The translations under genes and the position numbers were made by a program. A stretch of DNA of 10,476 nt from contig JANQGN010000739.1 of assembly GCA_028277295.1 (NCBI GenBank), forward strand, positions 1 to 10,476. Reading direction: 5' to 3'. The DNA is from Rhodospira sp. (lineage in GTDB: Bacteria > Pseudomonadota > Alphaproteobacteria > Rhodospirillales > Rhodospirillaceae). Below, piece after piece: positions 1 to 5,716 of the stretch; the first letter of the stretch is position 1, and each line of letters opens with the position of its first letter. The notes beneath the pieces are model-generated. The model saw only the letters and a program-made list of their open reading frames with translations, was not told where the DNA came from and did no database searches.

Positions 1-81
1 GCCGGCACCCAGTTTCATCCGGAAAAAAGCCAGGCCACCGGCTTGCGGCTGATCACCAACTTCTTGCGCTGGACCCCCTGA
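1..81 (+). CDS. hisH: Imidazole glycerol phosphate synthase, glutamine amidotransferase subunit, C-terminal end (partial)
   Basis: Only the last 26 residues and the TGA stop are present; the gene begins outside the window. The fragment contains the motif QFHPEKSQ followed by a GLRLITNFLRW tail. In class I glutamine amidotransferases the His and Glu of HPE complete the Cys-His-Glu triad that hydrolyses glutamine, and the form with KSQ is typical of HisH. HisH passes ammonia to HisF (also in this window) to form imidazole glycerol phosphate and AICAR in histidine biosynthesis. The stop lies 4 bp before the hisA start, so the two are almost certainly co-transcribed. The nucleophilic Cys is outside the window and could not be checked. 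Confidence 0.93.
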   Translation, partial: AGTQFHPEKSQATGLRLITNFLRWTP

Positions 82-85
82 CCCC

Positions 86-847
86 ATGATCCTCTTTCCT
101 GCCATCGATCTTAAGGACGGCCAGTGCGTGCGCCTGCTGCGTGGCGACATGGACCAGGCCACGGTGTTCAATGACCGGCCCGGCGATCAGGCCCGGGTGT
201 TCGTGGACGCCGGCTGCCGCTGGCTGCATGTGGTGGACCTCAACGGTGCCTTCGCCGGCCGACCGGTGAACGAGGCGGCGGTCAAGGGGATCCTCCAGGC
301 CGCCGGACCCGTGCCCGTCCAGTTGGGTGGCGGCATCCGCACGCTGGAGACCATCGCCTTCTGGCTCGACAAGGGGGTGGCGCGCGTCATCCTGGGCACG
401 GCGGCGCTGCACGACCCGGATTTGGTGCGGCGCGCATGCCACCGGTTCCCGGGACAGGTCGCGGTGGGCATCGACGCCCGCGACGGCAAGGTGGCGGTGG
501 AGGGCTGGGCGACCACCTCGCGGGTCACGGCCCTCGACCTGGCGTTGCGGTTCGAGGACGCGGGCGCGGCCGCCATCATCCACACCGACATCAACCGGGA
601 TGGGGTGCTCAAGGGGCCGAACCTGGAGGCGACGGCGGCGATGTCCGAGCGCCTGTCCACGCCGGTGATCCTGTCCGGCGGCATTGCGTCCCTCGAAGAC
701 GTGCGCGCGGTTACCAATCACCGCCGCAGCGGTATCGTCGGCCTGATCAGCGGCCGTGCCTTGTACGATGGCCGGCTCGACGTGCGCCGGGCGCTGGAGG
801 TGATGAGAGCGGCCGACGGGCAGGGGGAGGCGCTGGCGCCATGTTGA
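86..847 (+). CDS. hisA: ProFAR isomerase (1-(5-phosphoribosyl)-5-[(5-phosphoribosylamino)methylideneamino]imidazole-4-carboxamide isomerase)
   Basis: A 253-residue (beta/alpha)8 barrel that performs the Amadori rearrangement of ProFAR to PRFAR, the fourth step of histidine synthesis, in the cytoplasm. The start reads MILFPAIDLKDGQCVRL, with the general-acid/base Asp at residue 8. The second catalytic Asp is residue 130 in VGIDARDGKVAVEGW. The phosphate-binding signatures QLGGGIR (about 79-85) and ILSGGIAS in the second half are both present, showing the internal half-barrel duplication of the family. Length is normal. The ATG lies 4 bp after the hisH stop without a strong Shine-Dalgarno, which suggests translational coupling. 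The 3' end overlaps hisF by 7 bp. A longer reading on the opposite strand is only a GC-rich shadow. Confidence 0.97.
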   Translation: MILFPAIDLKDGQCVRLLRGDMDQATVFNDRPGDQARVFVDAGCRWLHVVDLNGAFAGRPVNEAAVKGILQAAGPVPVQLGGGIRTLETIAFWLDKGVARVILGTAALHDPDLVRRACHRFPGQVAVGIDARDGKVAVEGWATTSRVTALDLALRFEDAGAAAIIHTDINRDGVLKGPNLEATAAMSERLSTPVILSGGIASLEDVRAVTNHRRSGIVGLISGRALYDGRLDVRRALEVMRAADGQGEALAPC

Positions 848-1623
848 AGATGCGCGTCATCCCCTGCCTGGACGTCAAGGACGGCCGCGTGGTCAAGGGG
901 GTCAATTTCGTCAACCTGCGCGATGCCGGCGATCCCGTCGAGCAGGCCACCGTCTACGACGCGGCGGGCGCCGACGAACTGTGCTTCCTGGATATCACCG
1001 CCAGCAGCGACAACCGCGACACCCTTTATGACGTGGTCGCCCGTACCGCCGAGCGCTGCTTCATGCCGCTGACCGTGGGGGGCGGTGTGCGCACGGTGGA
1101 GGATGTGCGCAAGCTGCTGCTGGCCGGGGCGGACAAGGTGTCCATCAACACGGCGGCGGTCCGTGATCCCGACTTCGTGCGCCAGGCGGCCGAGAAGTTT
1201 GGGTCCCAGTGCATCGTGGTGGCCGTTGACGCCAAGCGGGTGGGCGAGGATCGCTTCGAGATCTTTACCCATGGCGGCCGTGAGCCCACCGGCATCGAGG
1301 CCATCGACTGGGCCAGGCGCATGGTGGAGCTTGGCGCCGGTGAAATCCTGCTGACCAGCATGGACCGCGACGGCACTCGCGCGGGCTTCGACATCCCCCT
1401 GACCCGCGCGGTCGCCGACGCGGTCACCGTCCCGGTGATCGCCTCCGGGGGCGTGGGCACGCTGGACCACCTGGTGGAGGGTGTGCGCGACGGCCATGCG
1501 ACCGCCGTGCTGGCGGCCTCCATCTTCCATTTCGGCGAGTATTCCATTACCGAGGCCAAGGCGCACATGAGCGCCGCCGGCATTGCCGTGCGCGAGGATT
1601 ATCATGACAGTCCCCGACGCTGA
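841..1623 (+). CDS. hisF: Imidazole glycerol phosphate synthase, cyclase subunit
   Basis: A 260-residue (beta/alpha)8 barrel paralogous to HisA. It uses ammonia from HisH and PRFAR to make imidazole glycerol phosphate plus AICAR, so it links histidine and purine synthesis. The N-terminus MLKMRVIPCLDVKDGRVVKGV carries catalytic Asp11, and VVAVDAKR supplies Asp130. Phosphate-binding loops are visible as TVGGGVRT (about 78-85) and VIASGGVG, and LTSMDRDGT is the typical strand-6 segment. Full length with no disruption. The ATG at 841 overlaps the end of hisA and is preceded by a strong AGGGGGAGG at 822-830, so this start is well supported. It overlaps hisE by 20 bp, again suggesting coupled translation. 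Confidence 0.97.
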   Translation: MLKMRVIPCLDVKDGRVVKGVNFVNLRDAGDPVEQATVYDAAGADELCFLDITASSDNRDTLYDVVARTAERCFMPLTVGGGVRTVEDVRKLLLAGADKVSINTAAVRDPDFVRQAAEKFGSQCIVVAVDAKRVGEDRFEIFTHGGREPTGIEAIDWARRMVELGAGEILLTSMDRDGTRAGFDIPLTRAVADAVTVPVIASGGVGTLDHLVEGVRDGHATAVLAASIFHFGEYSITEAKAHMSAAGIAVREDYHDSPRR

Positions 1624-1966
1624 CGCCATGGCGTCGCCTCAGGTGGATGCCCGGGTTCTTGATCATCTTTTCCGGGTGGTGACGGCCCGGAAGGGCGCCG
1701 ATCCCAGCGACTCCTATACGGCCAGGCTGTTTGCCAAGGGTCGCGGCAAGATCTGCCAGAAGCTGGGCGAGGAGGCCACCGAGACCATTGTCGCCGCCCT
1801 GTCCGAGGGACCAGACCAGGTTGTCGGTGAAAGTGCTGATCTGCTGTATCACCTCAGCGTTCTATGGGCCGATGCGGGTGTCACGCCGGAGCGGGTATGG
1901 ACCGAACTGGCCCGGCGCTTTGGCACCTCGGGCCTGGCCGAGAAGGCGGCGCGGCCCGAGGTGTAG
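1604..1966 (+). CDS. hisE: Phosphoribosyl-ATP pyrophosphatase
   Basis: Hydrolyses phosphoribosyl-ATP to phosphoribosyl-AMP and pyrophosphate, the second step of histidine synthesis. The 120-residue all-alpha protein belongs to the MazG/HisE superfamily. Metal-binding acids are visible as EEATE (Glu56, Glu57, Glu60) and ESAD (Glu77, Asp80), and RLFAKGRGKICQKLGEEA is the typical central block. The ATG at 1604 is chosen because GAGG sits 6 bp upstream at 1594-1597. An in-frame TTG at 1583 would add 7 residues without a better site, and an in-frame ATG at 1628 would give a protein nearer the usual length of about 110. HisI, the cyclohydrolase fused to HisE in many other bacteria, is not here. The gene ends the histidine run and converges on the PBP gene 20 bp away. 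Confidence 0.95.
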   Translation: MTVPDADAMASPQVDARVLDHLFRVVTARKGADPSDSYTARLFAKGRGKICQKLGEEATETIVAALSEGPDQVVGESADLLYHLSVLWADAGVTPERVWTELARRFGTSGLAEKAARPEV

Positions 1967-1986
1967 GGGCCGGTGTAGGGGCTGGG

Positions 1987-4044
1987 TCACGGCCGCCAGG
2001 TCTCGAACAGCGTCTTGAACACCGCCGCCGGCAGGGTGCCGCCGGTGACGTCGTCCATGGGACGCGCCCGGTCGTCACCCAGCCATACCCCGGCCACCGC
2101 CTGCCCACCATCGGTGCTGTCCCGCACGAAGCCCACGAACCAGGCATCGCGGAAACTCTGGGTGGTGCCGGTCTTGCCATGGGCCACCAGGCCCGGCGTT
2201 TCTGGCTGGGCGCCGCGGCCCGTTCCGCCCGTGACCACCGCCCGGAGCATGTCACGGAGGGTGGCCGCGTGCCTGGCGTCCATGACACGTGGGGGCGCGC
2301 CTGCTGCCCGGCGCTGATAAAGCACCCGCCCATCCCGGTCCAGAATGCGGGCGATGCCATGTGGGAAGGCCGCCACGCCGCCATTGGCCATCGCCGCGTA
2401 GGCCGCCGTCAGGTTCAGGGGTGATACCTCGGTTGTGCCGAGCGCCAGCGACGGCGCCTCCGTGTCCACCTCGGTCAGGCCCAGGCGCCGCGCCACACGC
2501 GCCACCCTTTGCCGGCCGGCGCGCTCGGTCACCCGGACGGCAACCGTGTTCACGGACTCGGCCAGCGCCTCGGTCAGGCTGATCGGACCTCGGAACCGGT
2601 GATCGTGGTTCTCAGGGGTCCAGCCGCGCACGGTGACGGGGGCGTCGGCCACGACCGAGTAGGGGGTCAGGCCGGCTTCCAGGCCGGCCAGGAAAACCAC
2701 GGGCTTGAAGGCCGAGCCGGGTTGCCGGCGGGCCTGCGTCGCGCGGTTGAACTGGCTGGCGCGGTAGTCGCGTCCGCCCACCATGGCCAGCACCGCTCCG
2801 TTTGACGCCAGCACCACCACCGCGCCCTGGGTGGCGCCGCGTGCCCGCCCGTCGCTATCCAGTACCTGGGCCAGCGCCCGTTCGGCGGCGCGTTGCACGG
2901 CCGGGCGAAGGGTTGTTTGCACCACCAAGTCACGGTCGGGGACGCCAACGTGACCGTCCACCCGCTCCAGCACCCAGTCGGCGAAGTAGCGCCCGCCGCT
3001 GCCCTGGCCCCGGGCCAGCGCCAGGCCGGGCCGTCCCTCGTGGGCGATGCGACGGGCGTCGGCCGGATCCAGGTGGCCGGCCTCCACCATGTTGCCCAGC
3101 ACCTCGCGGGCGCGCGCGTGTGCGAGATCCGGATTGGCGGCGGGGTTGAGCCGGGACGGCGCCTTCATCAGGCCGGCCAGGATCGCCGCCTGATAGGGTG
3201 TGACCTGGGTGGCGGGGCGGCGGAAGTAGCGGCGCGCGGCGGCGTCCATGCCGTAGGTGCCGGCCCCCAGATAGACCCGGTTCAGGTACAGGTCGAGGAT
3301 CTGAGCCTTGGTGAAGGTGTGCTCCAGCCAGAGCGCCAGAAGCACTTCCTGAACCTTGCGCCGGATGGTGCGGTCATGGGTGAGGAACAGATTCTTGGCG
3401 ACCTGCTGCGTGATGGTGCTGCCGCCTTGCACGAGGCGGCCCTCGGTCAGGTTGACAAACACCGCTCGGGCGACGCCGATGAGGTCGACACCGAAGTGGC
3501 GATAGAACCGGCGGTCCTCGGTGTCCAGGACGGCCTGCACCAGGGACGGCGGAAGTGTCGCCACGGTGACCGGGTCTCCGTGGATCGGACCGGCGGCGGC
3601 CAGGGGGGTTCCGTCGGCGGCCAGGACGGTGATGCCGGCGGGGCGCGCCTGCCGGGCGGCATCCTGAACGTTCGGTAAGTCATACGCGTACCAGGCCACC
3701 GCGCCCGCCAGCGCCACCGTCGACCAGATCGCCACCACCAGGCTTATCTGAATGAGACGCAGCCACACAGGGCGCCGCCGCGGGGCGCGCCGGGCGGGTC
3801 GGGTGCGACCGCCACCGGCCTTCGTCGGCCGGCGACTCGGGCTTGCCTTGGACCGGGACGGTACATCGGTGCGTTTGGCGTTCGACCGGGCGGTGGCCGC
3901 CGCCTTTTGGGCTGTCCGTCCCTGGCGCCCGCTGGTCTTCCGTGTCGTGCCGCCGCCCGTGGGGCTGGCGCCACGGGTGCGCCCGCTGTTGGTGCCTGGT
4001 TCTCTGCGACCGCCGCCGGTCTTTCGGCTGCCACGACTCGCCAT
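1987..4044 (-). CDS. Class A penicillin-binding protein (peptidoglycan glycosyltransferase / D,D-transpeptidase)
   Basis: A 685-residue bifunctional cell-wall synthase that polymerises lipid II and cross-links the stem peptides in the periplasm. Order of parts: a basic low-complexity cytoplasmic tail (1-94), a single membrane helix (about 97-118), a GT51 glycosyltransferase domain (about 140-310), then a transpeptidase domain. GT51 motifs are clear: EDRRFYRHFGVD with probable catalytic Glu176, GGSTITQQVAKNLFL (208-221), RKVQE (229-233) and LNRVYLGAGTYG (254-265). Transpeptidase motifs are SAFK (Ser444 nucleophile, Lys447), SVN (497-499) and KTGTT (624-628). All catalytic residues are present. 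It is shorter than PBP1A of enterobacteria and lacks a visible OB-like insertion. It resembles the compact PBP1 enzymes of alphaproteobacteria; I do not assign a symbol because mrcA, mrcB and pbpC cannot be told apart here. The ATG start has only a weak upstream GGA-type ribosome site. Confidence 0.96.
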   Translation of the reverse strand: MASRGSRKTGGGRREPGTNSGRTRGASPTGGGTTRKTSGRQGRTAQKAAATARSNAKRTDVPSRSKASPSRRPTKAGGGRTRPARRAPRRRPVWLRLIQISLVVAIWSTVALAGAVAWYAYDLPNVQDAARQARPAGITVLAADGTPLAAAGPIHGDPVTVATLPPSLVQAVLDTEDRRFYRHFGVDLIGVARAVFVNLTEGRLVQGGSTITQQVAKNLFLTHDRTIRRKVQEVLLALWLEHTFTKAQILDLYLNRVYLGAGTYGMDAAARRYFRRPATQVTPYQAAILAGLMKAPSRLNPAANPDLAHARAREVLGNMVEAGHLDPADARRIAHEGRPGLALARGQGSGGRYFADWVLERVDGHVGVPDRDLVVQTTLRPAVQRAAERALAQVLDSDGRARGATQGAVVVLASNGAVLAMVGGRDYRASQFNRATQARRQPGSAFKPVVFLAGLEAGLTPYSVVADAPVTVRGWTPENHDHRFRGPISLTEALAESVNTVAVRVTERAGRQRVARVARRLGLTEVDTEAPSLALGTTEVSPLNLTAAYAAMANGGVAAFPHGIARILDRDGRVLYQRRAAGAPPRVMDARHAATLRDMLRAVVTGGTGRGAQPETPGLVAHGKTGTTQSFRDAWFVGFVRDSTDGGQAVAGVWLGDDRARPMDDVTGGTLPAAVFKTLFETWRP

Positions 4045-4252
4045 AGGGATCCGTTCTCCGATTGTGGGGCTGATACCGACGGCGGATGCGTGTGGCTCAT
4101 CTGCCGAGCGGCACCGGTCCGATCATCCCGCTGGTGGATCCTCATGGATCACGGGGACGAGCGTCGGGGGGATGTCGGGCCGGCGACCGTATGCGCGCGA
4201 CTCGCGATCATCCATTTACATCCGATAAAGATAAAATGTGATCGAGTGATGA

Positions 4253-4281
4253 CTGACACTGACAAGGTGAGTCCATATATT
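4253..4281 (+). promoter_or_regulatory. Candidate sigma70-type promoter for the RHH gene
   Basis: CTGACA at 4253-4258 is followed after exactly 17 bp by TATATT at 4276-4281, each matching the -35 and -10 consensus at five of six positions. It sits in the A+T-rich island of an otherwise GC-rich window and points toward the small RHH gene. Transcription would start near 4288, about 250 bp before the GTG start. This is seen by eye only; A+T-rich DNA yields promoter-like matches by chance. Confidence 0.35.
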
Positions 4282-4314
4282 GGGACCAACACCCCCATAT
4301 AACAAACCATATAT
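4273..4314 (+). repeat. Three direct CCATATA repeats in the A+T-rich island
   Basis: CCATATA occurs at 4273-4279, 4295-4301 and 4307-4313. The first and third extend to CCATATAT, with offsets of 22 and 12 bp. The first copy overlaps the proposed -10 box, and the other two fall just past the predicted transcription start. Ribbon-helix-helix proteins commonly bind short repeated sites as multiple dimers, so these could be operators for the downstream RHH protein. That link is an inference. Confidence 0.4.
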
Positions 4315-4541
4315 GCCCATTTGCAGGAAGTCCCGGTGTTTGCTGGCTACCCCCTTTCCTTTCGGCACCGACTCTTGGCATAACAGAAGTGGCCGATGGG
4401 TGTCCGAACGGGATCGAAAGAACATCTCGTTGGGGTCCCTCGGAGCGGGAGACAGCGATCCGAGCGGCGACATCGCGCGCTCGACCGTGACGGGGCCGTG
4501 GTTGGGGAAGGGGCCTTTTCGCAAGAGGAGATGATTCCATC

Positions 4542-4751
4542 GTGACCCAAAACGCGCGAATCGAAGCCAAGATCCCTGAGGGTCTGCTGGATCGGCTGAC
4601 GCGGCTGGCCGAACGAACCGACCGGTCTCGCGAGGAGTGCCTTATTCAGGCGATTGGGGAATTCTGCGACACCTGGGAAGACTACCACCGCACCGTTGAT
4701 CAACTTTTGCGCGAGGATGACCGGCGGTTCCTGCGGGTGGTCAACGACTGA
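4542..4751 (+). CDS. Small ribbon-helix-helix (CopG/ParD-like) DNA-binding protein
   Basis: A 69-residue protein with the pattern of an RHH DNA-binding fold. It has a short beta strand (about residues 4-11, ARIEAKIP), helix A (12-26, EGLLDRLTRLAERTD), the turn DRSR, and helix B (30-43, REECLIQAIGEFCD). A charged, probably helical C-terminal tail (44-69) would be the partner-binding part if this is an antitoxin. Translation is proposed from GTG at 4542, with AGGAG at 4526-4530 lying 11 bp upstream, slightly long. An ATG at 4531 abuts the AGGAG and would encode only four codons, ending at a TGA that overlaps the GTG. RHH proteins act as antitoxins, plasmid copy regulators or transcription repressors. 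No toxin-like gene follows: the next gene, 11 bp on, is an oppositely oriented dehydrogenase. The specific role is therefore unknown. Confidence 0.78.
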   Translation: MTQNARIEAKIPEGLLDRLTRLAERTDRSREECLIQAIGEFCDTWEDYHRTVDQLLREDDRRFLRVVND

Positions 4752-4762
4752 CACGATCGACC

Positions 4763-5542
4763 CTAGGCCATGAGTTGGCCGCCGTTTACCTCCACCACCT
4801 GACCGGTCACGTAGCCCGCCAGCACGGGGGATAGTAGGGCGATCGCCGGTCCGGCGCAGTCCTCCGGGGTGCCCAGACGGCCGAGTGGGAGCCCCGCCCG
4901 CGTGCCGTCCAGCTTCTGCGGTGTCGAGTGCCGCTGGTGAAACGCCGTGTCGATGGTGCCTGGTGACAGGGCGTTGACGCGAATGCCGCGCGGCGCCAGT
5001 TCGCGAGCCAGAGAGCGGGTGAGGGTCGACAGAAACGCCTTGGACGCGCTGTACATCGACGATCCCGGGCTACCGCCGGTACGGGCGCTGATGGAACTGA
5101 CGAACAGCACCGAGGCGCGCTTGCTTTCCGTCAGCGCGGGCAGGGCGGCCTGGGTGATCTTGACGGCCTGACGCGCGTTGAGGTCGAAGACGGTGTCCAG
5201 GAAGGCATCATCGATGGCCTCGAACGGCACCCGATCCACCATGCCACCGGCGTTGTTGACCACCGCGTCCAGCCCGCCCAGGGACTCGATTGCCCAGGCG
5301 ACCGCGGCGGCCGGTCCGCCAGGGCTCGTGAGGTCTGCGGCCCGGGTTATGATGGCGCCGCCCGTCTCGGTCTCGAGCGTCCGCGCGGCCTCGGTGCCAC
5401 GGCCGTAGTGCGCCGCCACCCGCGCGCCCGCCGCCGCCAGGGCGCGGCTGATTCCGCCACCGATGCCGGTGGCGCCACCGGTGACCAGCACGCGCAGGCC
5501 GGAGAGGCCCCAGGTGGTTGCTGTGGGGGCTGTGCTTGTCAT
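4763..5542 (-). CDS. Short-chain dehydrogenase/reductase (classical SDR)
   Basis: A 259-residue NAD(P)-dependent oxidoreductase with a Rossmann fold. The cofactor motif TGGATGIG is at 21-28, the structural NNAG at 96-99, the family Asn at 122 (DLNARQA), and the active-site pair YSASK gives Tyr164 and Lys168. The catalytic Ser is Ser150 or Ser152 in VSSIS. RVNALSPGTIDT (188-199) and the C-terminal GYVTGQVVEVNGGQ are standard for classical SDRs of the FabG type. The cofactor-preference position after strand 2 (AAHYGRGTEAA) has no acidic residue and carries an Arg at 48, more consistent with NADPH, but this is only suggestive. The substrate cannot be told from sequence. The ATG has AGGA a few bases upstream. 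It is divergent from the glycosyltransferase-like gene and converges on the RHH gene. Confidence 0.93.
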   Translation of the reverse strand: MTSTAPTATTWGLSGLRVLVTGGATGIGGGISRALAAAGARVAAHYGRGTEAARTLETETGGAIITRAADLTSPGGPAAAVAWAIESLGGLDAVVNNAGGMVDRVPFEAIDDAFLDTVFDLNARQAVKITQAALPALTESKRASVLFVSSISARTGGSPGSSMYSASKAFLSTLTRSLARELAPRGIRVNALSPGTIDTAFHQRHSTPQKLDGTRAGLPLGRLGTPEDCAGPAIALLSPVLAGYVTGQVVEVNGGQLMA

Positions 5543-5716
5543 GAGGGTCCTCGTGCGGTCTTGCCGGCGCCGACGCTGGCGATGGCCAGGACCATGACTC
5601 GCGCGGCGGCGAAAGGGAAGGGAGCGGGAGGACGGCCGTCGCTTGTGGCCCCGGGGACCCTCCGCTACGGTTGGTCATCATCGTTTGCGGGTTATCCTCT
5701 CGTCCTCAGGGGTTCC
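5543..5716. promoter_or_regulatory. Divergent intergenic region between the SDR and glycosyltransferase-like genes
   Basis: These 174 bp should hold promoters for both flanking genes. For the plus-strand gene, TTGGTC at 5671-5676 and TATCCT at 5693-5698 are separated by 16 bp and would start transcription about 12 bp before the ATG. AGGGG at 5708-5712 is the ribosome site. I see no convincing minus-strand promoter and no strong palindrome. The open frame of the plus-strand gene continues upstream to about 5408, but that part is antisense to the SDR N-terminus and has no protein-like pattern. Confidence 0.25.

Larger units (their letters stand above)
4045..4541. other. Intergenic region of 497 bp with an A+T-rich island
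   Basis: This region lies between the divergent PBP and RHH genes and is the only long stretch without a convincing gene. Short open frames exist on both strands, but none has a recognisable protein pattern or a good ribosome site. The stretch from about 4205 to 4320 is much richer in A+T than everything around it. It contains a candidate promoter and three CCATATA repeats, described separately. From 4330 to 4520 the sequence returns to GC-rich, and I see only a weak 6-bp stem (CTCGGA 4439-4444 with TCCGAG 4459-4464). If the promoter is real, the RHH transcript has an untranslated leader of about 250 nt, long enough to hold an RNA element, though none is recognised. Confidence 0.7.

Noticed and set aside
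436..840. Frame running upstream of hisF through hisA
   Set aside because: It is an out-of-frame read-through of hisA with Gly/Arg/His-rich composition; the real hisF start at 841 has a strong ribosome site and the family N-terminus.
1967..1986. Possible terminator between hisE and the PBP gene (GGCCG/CGGCC)
   Set aside because: A 5-bp stem with a 17-base loop and no T-run, partly inside the PBP coding end.
4374..4393. TTGGCA stretch resembling a sigma54 promoter
   Set aside because: The -24 half fits, but the GC of the -12 element is missing at the needed spacing (GT instead).
4439..4464. CTCGGA/TCCGAG stem in the RHH leader as an RNA element
   Set aside because: Six base pairs with a 14-base loop and no supporting structure; too weak to call.
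4208..4570. Small minus-strand open frames across the PBP-RHH intergenic region
   Set aside because: They lack ribosome sites and family patterns and overlap the RHH start; the composition does not look coding.
5543..5662. Inverted repeat GAGGGTCC (5543-5550) and GGACCCTC (5655-5662) in the SDR/glycosyltransferase intergenic region
   Set aside because: Only 8 bp, arms more than 100 bp apart, and one arm overlaps the SDR ribosome site; chance is a sufficient explanation.
5408..5716. Upstream in-frame extension of the glycosyltransferase-like gene giving a 632-residue frame
   Set aside because: The extension is antisense to the SDR start, is Arg/Ala/Gly-rich without a protein-like pattern, and a good AGGGG-ATG start exists at 5717.
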